A stretch of 64,000 bases of DNA from positions 16,430,001 through 16,494,000 of the forward strand of contig OZ316897.1 in NCBI GenBank assembly GCA_973895155.1, read 5' to 3'. The DNA comes from Marsupella aquatica. Taxonomy: Eukaryota; Marchantiophyta. Positions 32,520 to 45,299 of this stretch are shown piece after piece; within the stretch, counting starts at the first letter, position 1, and each line of letters opens with the position of its first letter. Both the position numbers and the translations under genes were made by a program. The notes beneath the pieces are model-generated. The model did not search any database. It saw only the letters and a list, made by a program, of their open reading frames with translations, and was not told the DNA's origin.

Positions 32520-34685
32520 ACAACTTTAGGTCTAATTGGTAAATAGCATAATCATAAGGCCCCCGGTCTTCTTATTTGCAGACATTGGTTGCAAATAAAT
32601 TTTGCAGAATGAAGGGATTAGCCTTACAACATTATGATGATAAGAAAGTCTAATGACAATTGTCAAGCTCATAATCAACTTCTCTTTTCACAGACTAAAC
32701 CCTAAGTAAACCTTCAGCACTGCCTTCAGATCCACCCGCAAGCTTCAAAACTCAAAATTGATGTTTTTTGGATGATTTGTTAGGTAAAGTCCATTATCTG
32801 ATTTCTACAGATCCTAATCGTGGTCACTTCCACAGAAATGGCATGGCATGTGCGGTCAAAATATAGGGTTATTCAAATGGTTTTGACACAACACTTATTA
32901 AGTTATCAGTTTATGGAAATATATGATTATTTAATCACAAAATGCATGTGTCATCATGTGATTGGTGTTATACAACTTTATATAAAATGACTTAGGGGGG
33001 GTCATAAATGATCCAAGCCTTCACACCTGAGCCCTCACCCCTAGCTTCACCCTCACATGATATATTGCCCTCAGTCTAAATATTGACCCCCCCATCATGG
33101 GCATTTATCTCTTTGACTTGCTTCTCATCCCACCTCTCATCCCACCTCTCATCCACTTTTAAATAACATCAAGTGGTGGGCCTAGCCACCCAGTGTCATC
33201 ACTAATCCCGGCACCCACGCCTAAGTGCCCCTGGTGCCCAAACGCCTCCACGAAATACCTTGAGCAAGCAACCTGATGCCCCTTGCACCGCTTGCAGCCC
33301 CTCCCATACAAAGCTGCACTTGCCCTCTCTTAACAGTCCTCATTGTCTGCACAAGCAAACAAACGTCTTGGTAAGTAACCCCTTTCAGGATCTAGATCTT
33401 TGAAGTCTAGCATCCTAACTCAAGCTCAACACACGTTGGTAAGTAGGTCAGTGATAGGTCCTCCCGATGCCATAAGCCAAAACTAGAACCGACACCCACT
33501 GTTCGTCCAGAATAGCTTCTTCCTTGGGTGCAGCCCAGGTTCCCCCTTGTATATATTCATCACCAATTGACCTCCCTGCCCCCAAAACATGCTCATGGCT
33601 CAATAAGCATAGCTTGTCCTAAAGCTTGTCCTGACACGCCGGGACAAGAATGGCACCGACTCCAACAACCAATTCCCAGTTCTCGCCCCACTAATAGTCT
33701 AGGGGCCAAGTGCCTTGGAACTTATCCTCCATGCCTATTTGGCCTTGTCTTCCCAACGCAAGCTCCCTTGAGAGATTGAACGCGACTTGGTTGCTATTTT
33801 GACAAGATCTGGCAAGTGGGCAAGATAGCCCCTGCAAACCCTGAGAACCTATGGCCCCCCTAGACCCAGCTGATCTCAAGAGAATGTAGCTCTCCTTGAG
33901 ATCTTTTCAATGCACCCAAGAAGTCTTCCAACGGACTTCTCGTTTGGGAAGTTATCGCCATTTTTGTTTGGTTTTTTCCCTTAAAATTGCGACCACCGCG
34001 GCTCATGACTTCAGCTTGCGCTTAGCCCCCAGGGAGACACCACTTCCCTCATATATGCTTCTGGAGACCTACCACCCCGGACCAACTTTGGTCCCCAAAT
34101 TTGGCCCTCCACCTAGACCCCAACCCACATGTCTGGGCGCGCCACCAACTGGCAATGCCCATAACTTTCTAGTTAAGCGTTCGTTTGTAAATGGAGTGTC
34201 TTACCCCGTTGTGATTGGGCCAACCCAGTGCTCATGCCTAGGCCCTCAGATCTCATCGTCGCCTGGGACCCCTGATCAGCCAAACACAAATCGGGCCATA
34301 ACTCATGCCCCAAGCATCCATTGCCCATGGAGTTAAGTCCATTGGCCTTGGGCCCAAGAAGAGCTCTCACTCAAGCCCTCAAAACTTAAAGTCCATCTGG
34401 GGATCCGGACGGTCGATCTTGAGCCTGGCCCTTTCCCCTTGACCCGACCAACCCTTGGCTAGTCTAAGTCCTTAGTGTGTCACCAGCTCAGCACTTTGCC
34501 TTTGCCAGTGCCACGCCCCATTGCCCGCAAGTCTCCCCATGCTAAGTCCTCCCTGGATGGCCATTCCGGGCCTGGACCATATGGGAGCTCGGTGTCGGAG
34601 TTAGCGACGCCAAAGCTGAGTGTTAAGGTAGTCAAGTTCTGTGACTCATCATCATGTTTTGACTAGCCCCATGTCTATGCTTTAC
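32520..34685. other. Gene-free stretch, partly C-rich
   Basis: No supported gene. 33180-34680 is unusually C- and Pro-codon-rich on the plus strand. Its ORFs (33528-33779, 33896-34336) overlap ORFs on the other strand and match no family I know. It may be an old retroelement. Confidence 0.45.
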
Positions 34686-35215
34686 ACGAAAGATGTCAAG
34701 GTGAGGAAAAGATGTCAAGGAGAGGCAAAGATGTGGAGGCAAAGGAAAGATGTCAAGGAGAGTCAATGATGTCAAGGAAAGGCAAAGATGTCAAGGAGAG
34801 GGCAAGATGTTGAGGAGAGGGCAGGATATCGAGGAGAGGCAAAGATGCTCAAATGAGAAAACTAAGATGTCAAGGTGAGAAAAAGATGCAATTATAAGGA
34901 AAAGATGTTGCCCAAGAGAAAAAAGATGTCAAGGTGAGATAAATATGTCAAGGTGAGAAAAACATGCGAGATGAGAAAAAGATAAGGTGTCAATGAAGGT
35001 AAGGAAAAGATCAAGGAAAATATGTCAAGCCAAGAGAGAAAAGACCTCGAGGAGAGAAAGAGATGTCAAGGAAAGAAAAGAAAAGATATCGAGAGTGAGA
35101 AAAAAATATTGTGGTGAGATAAAGATATCAATCTGAGAAAAAGGGATATATTGTGGTGAGAAAAAGATATCAAGGATTGACGAAGATGTTAAGGATCATA
35201 GATAAATATATAAAG
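34686..35215. repeat. Purine-rich minisatellite, unit about 17-20 bp
   Basis: Tens of degenerate units of the type AAAGATGTCAAGGAGAGG, nearly all purine on the plus strand apart from the TGTC core. Unit length and sequence drift along the array. Confidence 0.85.
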
Positions 35216-36285
35216 ATTAGAACAATATTCAGGTGTTACCCAATTGTTGGGCATATCTTAAAATGGCCACCTTCTTCTCCATGAAATAATTAATTTTTTG
35301 ATAGGCAGGCTCAGGGCAATTTGGGCTGAAAGTTAAAATAAAATTAGTGTATGGGTGGATCTCACAATGCTAAAAAGTTGTTTTGTGATCCTGGGCTAGG
35401 ATTTGCTCCTTTGCGTTTCTCATTTTGGAAATAGACAAAAATTCTGGCAGAATAAAGCATTGTAGTGTTTTAGCCAATAAAGTTTTTACTTTACTTGTTT
35501 TCTTGGCCAAGTTTATATTTTGCTGGATTTTTGTCTGTACGTTGCTATATATTGTTCCCTTTATACTAAGTGAAAAGTGAAAGATAGAAAGGCAGAAAAA
35601 CATATTGAATGTTTGTTTTTAAATCCAAGTATATGTATTAATTTATTTTGCACTCATTGCATTCAAAGAGAATTTTGGGTATTAAATTGTCAAGGCCCAT
35701 AATACTTGAATGACATGAAAAATGTTGTTGTGAGTCAAGCATGGAGAGCCACTCTACCCTCACCACAAAGGGCAAGAAAGGTACTATGTACCTTGGTTGT
35801 ACCATCAAGCCTTTAATTTTTCAATGTACTTTTTGTTCTTTTGTCCTTTCAACATATGCCAGGACTCAGGAATACCAGGGTATTGATATGGAGGGCAAGG
35901 GCACATCAGGGGCAATACCTAGTGCAATGAAAGAGTCTCTGTATTGAGATTTCACGGTTGAAATAAAACATAGGCATGATCTAATGGCCAGAAATGTTTC
36001 CTGTCCATAATTCATTTTGTAAGAGGACAAAGGACAAAAATGGGCAGGATAGTCTATTATTGTTGTAGATGTCTTCAAGGTCATGGAGACCCTCTTGGCT
36101 TGTGAGCAAACTGGTGCTCGTAAACTCTCTTTCAGAAGTCCTTATCCCAACAACAACAGTCTGATAGTGGGAAACATAAAGTGTTCTTACTATGGCAAAA
36201 TTTCTTCAACCCCTGGCCATCTTCAACTAGTATCTTTTGAGTGGTAGTTTAAACCCAGAGATTTTGGCCAATAGCTCAATTATAC
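35216..36285. other. Gene-free spacer between minisatellite blocks
   Basis: No supported gene. Short ORFs on both strands look non-coding. Confidence 0.5.
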
Positions 36286-36680
36286 CCATGCGTTGATGTC
36301 GTGAAGAAAAAGATGTCGTGTCGCCCAAGATGTTGTTAAGCAAAAAAGATGTGGTGTTGCCCAAGATGTTGTTAAGGAAAAAATGTATCACCCAAGATGT
36401 CATGAAGAAAAAAAATGTCATGTTGCCCAAGGTTTGATTAATTAATAAGATTGTGACACCCAAGACATTGTTCAGAGAAAAGGTGTTGTGACGCCCAATA
36501 TGTCATAAATAAATGTTGTGTTGCCCAAGCTGTCATTAAGAAAAGCGATATTGTGTTGACCAGCCAAGATATGGCTAAAAATAAGTTGTGGCACCCAAGA
36601 TGTTCTTAAGAAAAGAGATGTCATGTTGCAGCCCGAGATCGATGTTCTTAAGAGAAAAGATGCCATTAAGACAAAAATTG
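36286..36680. repeat. Minisatellite variant, unit about 30 bp
   Basis: Units contain GTTGCCCAAGATGTTGTT or TGTTGTGACGCCCAA-like words followed by AAGAAAA. They share the AAGATGT core with the 34.7-kb array but add a GCCCAAG block. Confidence 0.8.
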
Positions 36681-36694
36681 CACAAAAGATGGCG

Positions 36695-36905
36695 TGGTGG
36701 GAAAAAGGTCAGATGTCAAGGTGAAAAAAGATGTCAATGAGAAAAAGGAGGAAAAGAAGTTGAGGTGAAAACATGATGTTAAGGAGAGAAAACATGGCAA
36801 GGTTAGAAAAAGATGTAAAGACGAGGAAACGACATCGAGGAGAGAAAAGATGTTGAGGGTGATGGAAACATGTTGTAGTGAGATAAAAATGTCAAGGTGA
36901 AAACA
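36695..36905. repeat. Purine-rich minisatellite, second block
   Basis: GATGTCAAGGTGAAAAAAG and GAGAAAAGATGTTGAGG-type units return here, as at 34.7 kb. Confidence 0.8.
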
Positions 36906-37099
36906 ATTTTGGGCCCTCACTCCAAGTAAAATTAGTGAACCCCCAGTGATCATGATGCTGTCCCTCTTACCCCTTGATGTTTGTGTTTTTATATAAAAAG
37001 TAATCTTGTTAGTTCAAAATCTATCCAAAAATCTATAAAAACCTTCAAGCATTCGCACGTACTCCGCATACCAGTTAAGACTGAGGGCCCAAGGGAGAA

Positions 37100-37320
37100 A
37101 AAAATCAGGTGTTGAGGTGAGAAAAGATGTGGAGGTGAGGAAAATATGTCAAGTCACATGAGACAAGATGTTAAGGAGGGAAACAAATATCAAGGTTAAT
37201 TAGGACACAAAAGATGTAAAGGGTGAGAAAAAATGGTTGTGGTGAGATAAAGATGTCAATATAAAAAAGGAGGAGATGAGAAAAATATATCAAGGCAAGG
37301 TAAAGTTCTTGTGGTGGTGT
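37100..37320. repeat. Purine-rich minisatellite, third block
   Basis: Further units such as GGTGAGAAAAGATGTGGAGG and GTGAGATAAAGATGTCAA. They end just before the LTR-like repeat at about 37600. Confidence 0.8.
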
Positions 37321-37599
37321 TCAACAACCCGTGTATTGCACATAGAAATTGGAGACACGAGATAACGGTCACCGCAACATAGAGTCTCAGCACAACCGAG
37401 TGATGACAAAAATTGTGTTTGTTTATCTTAATTTTTTAGAGAAATAGATACTTTATTTATACTCAAGTTGTTTGAAAATTTAAAGCTTATATCCAATTCT
37501 TTAAATCTTGGACAGGTTTGGGTAAGTATGGGTAGCTTGGGCAGGGGTAATTGACATTAAAAGGGGTATGGATGGATCCAACGGCTCCAGATAAAAAAA

Positions 37600-38060
37600 T
37601 ATTTAATAAAGGGCTAGGATTGGTTCCCATTTTTTCTTGAATTTGTAAATGTACTTTTCTAGAGTATTGTTGAGCATAGACGACGATCGTAACGGCAAGC
37701 CCATGAGCCATCCAATGCACAATAGTCGACACAAGAGATACGTGGTTCACCTCCTTGAGGCTACGTCCACGGGAACACACAAGAGAGCTTTACTGAACTC
37801 TAAGCCCGTCGGCTATACCGAGTCTCCACAGTGTAAGCTCTCCCTATCTCTCAAGTGGCTCCATAACAATGAGCCTTGGTTCTACCTCTCCAAGCACACA
37901 TGCCTCTTATGATATAGTGTGCAACTTAGTTGTACCTAACCACGTAGTTGTACCTAACCACATAGTTGTACCTAATCACGTAGTTGGACCTAACCACGTA
38001 GTTGTACCAACCCACGTTGTTGTACCAACCACGTCATACCTAACCTAGACGTAAGAGTAA
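37600..38060 (+). repeat. LTR-like dispersed repeat (second copy about 56460-56850)
   Basis: Shares TAGTCGACACAA, TACGTGGTTCACCTC and GAGGCTACGTCCA with 56600-56670. Text of this type is common in plant retrotransposon LTRs. No internal coding region was recognised. Confidence 0.55.
37927..38035 (+). repeat. 18-bp minisatellite
   Basis: About six units of TAGTTGTACCTAACCACG with few changes, the last two shortened. Confidence 0.9.
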
Positions 38061-39007
38061 ATACCCAACAAATATATGGTGTTATAGTGACTTCTCTCCT
38101 CCTTGTACCAAATTAATAAGGTAAATTGTGTTTGACTTCATTCAACTAATTTTTTCTCACTAATTAATTAATATATTTTTCTTGTAAATCCTTGATGGTA
38201 AAGTGAGGCTTGACTCTTGTGCATGTAACATGGTTAGTTCCATTCTTTGTCTTTTGTCTCCACCATTCATTCGTTTTTTTATTATCTTTTACAAAGAGGT
38301 CTCATGTTTCAGAAAATGCCCCCTGACATACTAGTGCCTCATGCACATAAATATCATTTTCTTTATAATTGGGTTTAATAAAGGACTTCTAGATTTTTCT
38401 CAAAAATATTTATTTAACACTTTTTAGATTGGATTTTGAGAATTATAACCCAAATTATAAGAAAAGATGGGGATTATAATCCAAAAATTCTTCGTATAGT
38501 TTAAAGAGATAGCAAGCAAAAAATTTAATTATTGTTCAAAATGGTTTATTCCCATAAATGTTACAAAATAGATGAGATCCCCCTTCCAGTGGGAACCCTA
38601 GGATCTTGAGTGATTGTGATGCCTAGCCAGGAATCACTAGCAAGGGCATTCAAGGTTAAAACCTTGTTCTACATACTAGTTTAAATAAGTTACTAGGAGA
38701 ATTAAAAGGGGGAAAAACTTAAACAATTGAGTGTAACCAGGGGAACAAGGTGAGGGCGCATTGACAACAGCTTTGGGTACGATTAGGGTTAGGGCACATT
38801 AGGCACCATCAGCAACAAATGAATTGACCTTGAATGCACAACAGGCAGAAGGGGGTAAGGACTGTTCACCAAGGTTGGCGACTCATTCTTGACTATGTCT
38901 GATGATCGTCTTCCGAGCAAATGCAACCAGCCAAACTGTCAGCAGATTCGGGAAGCACAGCGGCCGGGGTAGAAGCAACTCGAGAAGCAAGCATTGACAC
39001 ACGGGTA
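38060..39007. other. Gene-free stretch
   Basis: No gene. About 38380-38500 shares the GAGAATTATAA-type AT-rich text of the repeat at 18400-18560. 38570-38700 looks repeat-derived but is unassigned. Confidence 0.45.
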
Positions 39008-39440
39008 TGCAACTCCACTTTTTATAAGACAAGTTTTTAATTCCTTATAGTGGTCTTATATCCAATTGACCATCTTAGATTTCATTTTATTCTACTAAAG
39101 TCTTGTACCTCTTAATTCAAGGAATCCAAAAATGTAACTTAAAAAAAAACTAAACATGTTTGGATGTATAAAATGCTGCCTGATCAAAAGCAAATTATAT
39201 AGCTTTTTTTAATACAGGGGTCTACAGCCAAACTAGCAGCCATATTTTTAGGATTTTTATTAAAATTTTAAAAATCTTTTAATAAAAATTACAAGATGTC
39301 TAGGAATATGTTTTTATTTCATTTGGAAAAAGATGAAAAACAAACCTTTTAATTTTATGACTTGAAAAAAAACATTAAGTGGAAAACCAAGATTTTTCCA
39401 GATTTAAATTATTTTAATAAGCCAACCTTTTAGTCGACAT
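39008..39440. repeat. Longest R1 repeat copy (inverted relative to 27390)
   Basis: Starts CCACTTTTTATAAGACAAG and contains TATCCAATTGACCAT, AAACATGTTTGG and CAGGGGTCTAC. These are reverse complements of blocks in the 27390 copy. Confidence 0.65.
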
Positions 39441-39756
39441 TAGGATCTTCTGTCTCCGAGACTGTGCAATCAATTTACATTGGGAGGAGTTTCTGTGATA
39501 GGGTGAGACTGAGATGATTAGAGAAACAAATGTGGAAAAGGATATTTGTGGATGGGGAAGAATTCCAACAGAGTTTGCATCCATCCATTCCACCCGAGCA
39601 ATTCATTAACACTCTCAGGGTCGGCATGACGACTTGAGTGGTATCCCCAAATCCCCAAAAGATGTACCAAACCTTTACCTACTCGGGGCCTACTCCAGAA
39701 TGTGAAAACTAATCCGTAAGAATAACACCCAGCTAGAGAGCCACAACTATGTAGCC

Positions 39757-40066
39757 TGAGAGGCCACTAACCCTGGTAGCTGCCATCTCCTTTGTTCACA
39801 ATTCACATAGTCACCTCACAAAAGAACTGCAAAATGAAATGCAATAAACTGTTGGACAAGCCGAAGCCTGCAATCAGCCCTTGTAGCCAAGACTCAGTAA
39901 CGCGGAGCCTGAGAGACCACTAACCCTGGTTGCTGCCATCTCCTTTGTTCACAATTCACATAGTCACCTCACAAAAGAAGAACTGCAAAATGAGATGCAA
40001 TGAACTGTTGGACAAGCCGAAACCTGCAATCAGCCCTTGTAGCCAAGACTCAGTAACGCGGAGCCG
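39757..40066. repeat. Tandem duplication, two units of about 150-160 bp
   Basis: Both units run from AGCCTGAGAG through TGCCATCTCCTTTGTTCACA and GTTGGACAAGCCGAA to AAGACTCAGTAACGCGGAGC. A few substitutions and a 3-bp GAA insertion separate them, so the duplication is recent. Confidence 0.9.
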
Positions 40067-42110
40067 CTTGCCCGCTCAAATGATGCCCCCGAGTTGCAAG
40101 GCATATGTAGAAATAACTGTTTCACCATTATTGTGGGTTTCTCGGCTCTCATTTGAATGCACCCAGTTGAATGAAATGCTCTCACTTGAATGCACCCGGT
40201 TGAATGCAATCCACTGCTACCTAGAGACTGATGAGGGCGAGCGAAAAATCCTTAAAGAAATTAGCGAGCGCAGCTGTCTTAGGGGATTGGTGAGTTCAAT
40301 CTCAATTTAGAGCAAAATCAATATATACAGGCAGGGCAGAAGCAGAAGTTGACGGAGTTGTAGTGCTTGTGGGCAGAGGGCTACTAAATGGGAGACAGGC
40401 AGGAGAAGTAGATCGGCGGTAAACATTTGAAATCCACAGTTAAAGTACTCAACAATTTTCACCAGTATCAAAATGACAGGTGAATTTCCTTTCGGTAACT
40501 AATGTGCAAACTACACCGAGAATATCTGGTTCGAACCATTCCCAAATAGTTAACTATGAAACTTAGTTGTCTCCATAGTTAATTGTAGTCTTTTTGAGTT
40601 CCATTTCTAAGGATTATTATGAGAAGACTCACTCGTGTTAATGTTTTGGATGAGCGCTTGAAAGCAAATACAATGTCTAGTTGCTTACTTACATTTGTGT
40701 GTCGACAATGGATGATTGTGTTAGTATGCTTGTGTTGGTGATTGTTCCTTTCTTTGCTTGGTCATTTTTTATGATCGGATGAAGTTGATAGTTCGCAGAT
40801 ACTGTGATTTGGCATGCCCGGGAATCTTAGTTTGCTAGACTAGCAACTTGTCACCCTACTTCTTGCTGGCAAGGCCTGATTCTGTTTCATCGGTTGATTG
40901 GTTAATACGTCCCCTGCGGGTACTCTGCTTTGGGGACCCATCCTCCTCAAGGACGTCATGGGTTCAATCAATTTTTCAGGTAGCCCCACTGGTCTGTTAG
41001 CAAAGTACATAGCATACCTCGCAACCTGCTCAATTCCTAGGGTACTGCTTCTTCTTGCAAAGCATTATGAAGAATAAAGATCGCATTTCCTCGCACAATC
41101 TTAATATGATGATAAGAAATATTACAGGCAAACGCAGAGCTTGTAATAGACTATTACTGTGCAAAGTCCTTGCAAAACTTCCGTGCTACTCTTGGAGGAT
41201 ACAGCTAGAATTGTCTTTCAGCTTTATGAAGAAACTACGTGGACAGTGTCCTGACTCCGAGATCCTTATTATGTGTTGTCACAGGTCTGGTTGTAGTTTC
41301 TTAGAAGCTGTTTGCAGTTTTGAGGGTAAAAGGAGAAGACACAGATCGATCTTAATTTTACCTTCAGTTTGGCTACTCTTTAGCTTGTCCCAGTCTACAT
41401 ATATAACACTACCATAATCAATTGGTGTATAGTCACAATATATACACGCCTCTCGGATATAGTCACCAGGTTCCATCGCTTCTACTTTGAAAGGGAGAGA
41501 ATATTAAGACCGCACTCACCTTGATGAAGCCGACTACAGCAAAAACTCTTTGGAAACAGTCCCACACAGATTGGTTGTATCATGATCGAATATTAGTAGA
41601 CAGATAGAGGAAAGTAACGTGATACACTCCAAAACATTCAGTCGATCTGGCGCTGTATCAGCTAAATTATCATTACATCACATCGTTCTCAACTCCAAGG
41701 TGTAATTGAATCATGCTTTGATCTACTGCAACAGTTACATGCAAGAGCCGTGCAACGAATTCTTACTAGACGGACAAAATGGAAACTGAACCTTTTACTA
41801 GGAGTCACTGCAAAATTCAATGAAAAGGAGGTATATTAGTAGAATCTAGGCAGAATAAAAGGTCTGGGATCAGATGTCACTAGAATGGTGGTATCACCAC
41901 CCCGGTCACCACATACAGAACTAATTAAATCGGAACTCATGAGGAGAATGAGAGTCTCAATCAGCAGTGTGCCGACGCTTTGTTAAGAAAAGCTTCTAAC
42001 AAAAAGTGAGCAAGTGAGCTCTTATCAACTTTGCTTCGAAGCGTTTGTTAGAAGCTGTTGCTAAGAGCTCATTTGCTGACTCTTTGAACGACGATCAAAT
42101 TCAATCATGT
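40067..42110. other. Gene-free stretch
   Basis: No supported gene. The minus ORF at 41476-41279 (EPGDYIREACIYCDYTPIDY) has coding-like composition and a real ATG, but I recognise no family. Confidence 0.4.
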
Positions 42111-44090
42111 CAACCTTCGAGTTCTAGGTCCAGAGCTCAAATTCATCTTTGACAACTTTTCTCCACTTTCTGCATCCGGACTCGTGAAGAAGAGTAAGAC
42201 AGACCAGTGAGTTTTTTAGTCGTAAAAGTTTTGGGGTTTATTGTGGACCCTATTGCTTCTGCCTAAACGAAGCTCTGCAGATTCTGGTGGCGGAGAAGGA
42301 GGCACTTCTTCGACATCTTCGTCAATTGTTTTCACCTTCACTACAGCAGACTTGCACCGCTTCGTTGACATTTTCGTAAATTGTCTCCAAATTCACTGCA
42401 GTAGACTTGGACCCCCGTTGGTAGACCTTAAGCGGATTACTGGGTCTCCGTTCTCCTGCTGAAATGGGTGGATACCCTTCTGCATACTTAGGTGTCGAAT
42501 CTGGACCATCGTTGGTACACCTTGAGTTCATGGTACTCCCTCAGTGGACTACCTGATTCCACCCCTCCTGCTCGATGTTGGTACACCTTGAGTTCTTGGT
42601 ACTCCCTCAGTGGACTACCTGATTTCACCCCTCCTCCTCGATTTGATGAGATCTGAAGATTCTCCTACTGACTACATTCTCGACTACATTTATTAAAGCT
42701 TCTGCTGACACAGGTTTCGACTTCTCTGCTTCCACAATTGGAGCGAGTGTACATGTTCCTACAGAAGAATCCTTTCGTAGTCCTGATAGACCACACTGTG
42801 CAAACTCACGAAGCACCAGAAGTTTCATTTCTGTCTGAATCTCGCACCACGCATTGAAACGATACTGTCTTATCGGACGCAATTCCCAGGCAGCCTCTAA
42901 AGTTGAATTTCCTCACAAACTCTGTGATGCCTTTAATCAAAGGGATCTATTCTAGACAGGCGAATGGTTGGAGGATGCACAAGAGGAATGAAGTTCAAAT
43001 GACGTGCTGATCGCCTGATATACTTGTGAGGGAGAGCACTCACAGCTCGAAACGAGGCTGATGGTGCGCGTCATCAGTCAGGTTCTCATTCATGGACTCT
43101 CACCAGGCAGCTCTTGTCATTCATTTGGTTCCTGTGTCATCCGGCATTGGTTTGAATATTCTGTTGGTGCTGTAGTTCTTCGTGAAGTTCAACCCGAACT
43201 GATCCTCGAGGTCACTCATGACTCCATCCATGTCTGGTGGTTCAATCGGTGTGTGCTTTATGCTTACCGCAAGACCGGTACTGTCATCGGCAAGTCTAGG
43301 GATTCGGAATCACTGGTCTGGTCCGTGACTGATGAGGACCTGCATTAATTTGAGATCTTGCTGACGCGCGAGCTACGATTACAACCTTAGACACCATAGG
43401 GAGATCTGTTGCCGGATCGGCTTTATTATTGGAAATTGAGATTAAATGACCCACTTAAATAACTGTCCATCAAATTGCGGTTGCACTAGCGTAATTGATG
43501 CCGTCATTAGTTCATATCGTTCTCAACCTTTGATGGCAATCTGAACCTGCAAACTAAGGTGTATGATCTAAGTCATGGCTTCATCATACGCAATAACCAC
43601 AGGCTCCATTGCAACGAATCTTCAGCAGACTGACTGAATGGAAAAGACCACAATACAAGCGTGCTAATATATAATCCTTCGGAATAAGAAAAGTAGGACA
43701 ATGGAAGACAACAAAGAATCTTAAATCATTCAAATCACCCCACACTTGCTCGAGTCCTTGCTTCTGGGATATAATGACCCATGGGGTGCTCAGAGTGAAA
43801 TTCTAGCTGACATGGAGGTAGAGTCGAGTCAGGAGATAGTACTTCCCCTCCACAACCTTCACAATGGGATAGCCCGAGCGTTTGTTCCAACTTCAAGCTG
43901 AAGAGATTCCAGTTTTTGAGCAACTTCAACCTATCCCCATGGTCTGGAGTTCCATTACCAGTACGTAATTATGGAAATGTAATATTCGAGGGGAAGTTTA
44001 TAGCAGAGACTGAAAATCATGTTCAAATCGTCAGAATCACTGATCGTATCGTTGTACTCATAAGCAAGTTATCTTCGGTTCATCGTTTAC

Positions 44091-44121
44091 AAACCTAAAC
44101 GCTAAACCCTAAACCCTAAAC
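44091..44121. repeat. Short interstitial telomere-type repeat
   Basis: AAACCTAAACGCTAAACCCT followed by AAACCCTAAAC: about four AAACCCT-type units. Too short to be a telomere. Confidence 0.8.
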
Positions 44122-44288
44122 ATAACAAGGTTGTTCTGATCCTGACGAAAAATAAACGAAACTTTCTGACAAAACTGAATCGTGCTAAAGCACAACCAAA
44201 CGATGTATGCTAACTGCAAATAGCTCCTATCGGCTACTGGGCGCCTACTGGCTTATATAATCTTGACAATAAACAGATGCCGAGCAGT

Positions 44289-44723
44289 CTAGACACTAGT
44301 GAACTTCGTCACTCCTTTGGTTCCCTCCGAGACTGCGTGCTTTGCAAGTTCACCAGGCAACAGGAGTTTCACAGCCGTCTGGATCTCGCGGGATGCAATA
44401 GTTGGCTTCTTGCTGTATCGAGCCAAGCGTCCGGCCTCCCCTGCGATCTTCTCGAAAGTGTCGACGAGGAATGAGTTCATGATGCTCATCGCCTTCGCCG
44501 AAACACCGAACTCAGGGTGCACCTGCTTCAGCACCTTGTAAATGTACATCTTGTAAGACTCTTGGCTCTTCTTCACTCTGTGCTTCTTCTTCGATCCCGC
44601 TGCATCTGCTACACCGACCTCCTTCAATGCGGGATGCCTCTTCGCAGCCTTCGGCCTGCCTCGACCCTTCTTCGCTCCCGCAGCGCCTTCAGTCGCTGCG
44701 ACCTCTACATCCTTGGGTGCCAT
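44289..44723 (-). CDS. Histone H2B, copy A (144 residues; alternative start 54 bp upstream)
   Basis: Core histone of the nucleosome, intronless. It begins [20 protein letters not shown], then [80 protein letters not shown]. The fold is complete, but FEKIAGEA and KKPTIAS differ from usual plant H2B. Gly replaces Ala before the ubiquitin-site Lys segment (GVTKF). A 54-bp duplication of the start region places a second in-frame ATG at 44777, which would add 18 residues ([18 protein letters not shown]). Copy B lacks this. The 44723 start gives the same length as copy B. Confidence 0.9.
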   Translation of the reverse strand: MAPKDVEVAATEGAAGAKKGRGRPKAAKRHPALKEVGVADAAGSKKKHRVKKSQESYKMYIYKVLKQVHPEFGVSAKAMSIMNSFLVDTFEKIAGEAGRLARYSKKPTIASREIQTAVKLLLPGELAKHAVSEGTKGVTKFTSV

Positions 44724-45041
44724 CTCCTCGGAGCAAGTAACTGAAGGCGCTGCGACCGCTACATCCTTGGGTGCCATCTCCTCGGAGCAAGTAACAATTC
44801 CTCCTCTGAATCTCCGCGCAATTCGCCCAAAATATCTACGAAGAACTGACACCCACAACGAATTGAACTCAATTCGCCACGAACATCAACGACGAGATAC
44901 AGGCTCTCAACGATTGAGTCTTGATCGGGCTAAACGCTAAGAAGATAGGTGAACTGTGAAATCGCAAGGAGCTCGAGAATCCTGAAATGCAATTCCAACA
45001 CGAGAGAGAGGAGAATGAATCCACAGGAGAGTATCGATCGT

Positions 45042-45049
45042 CTTAAATA
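45042..45049 (-). promoter_or_regulatory. TATA-like box of H2B copy A
   Basis: TATTTAAG on the minus strand within CCTCTGTATTTAAGACGA, about 265 bp upstream of the 44777 ATG. It is conserved in copy B. Confidence 0.6.
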
Positions 45050-45299
45050 CAGAGGACGACGAATTCAAAGTCTGAATTCAAACAGAGGGTGGCGCGAATG
45101 GAAGTCTCGAGTCGGGTCTCGATGAGCTCTTGGCTAGTCAGTTTGTGTTTCTTCATCTCTTCGGCGTGTCGAGCAGACATTGGATCGGATCCTCAGGCAG
45201 GGATCGAGGTTACCGCAAGCTTGTCGTTATGGTCACGATCATGGTCGCCAAGACAGTTAGTGTTCTTCATTTCTTGACGTGTCGAGCAGACATTGGCTC

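Larger units (their letters stand above)
42111..45298. repeat. Segmental duplication, copy A (with H2B)
   Basis: Aligns with 58731-61158 from AGTTCTAGGTCCAGAGCTCA to CGTGTCGAGCAGACATTGGC. Copy A is about 0.75 kb longer, mostly because copy B lacks parts of 42540-43500. The unit contains one H2B gene and its flanks. The L1 relic starts at its right edge. Confidence 0.85.

Noticed and set aside
33528-34336. Pro-rich plus-strand ORFs
   Set aside because: C-rich DNA gives open frames on both strands; no domain, no splice context and no start context support a gene.
34686-37320. Possible CRISPR-like array
   Set aside because: The repeats are adjacent and degenerate with no unique spacers of constant length, and the genome is eukaryotic.
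41055-41417. 120-residue plus-strand ORF
   Set aside because: Starts in a weak context, matches no family, and overlaps an equally plausible minus-strand ORF (41476-41279).
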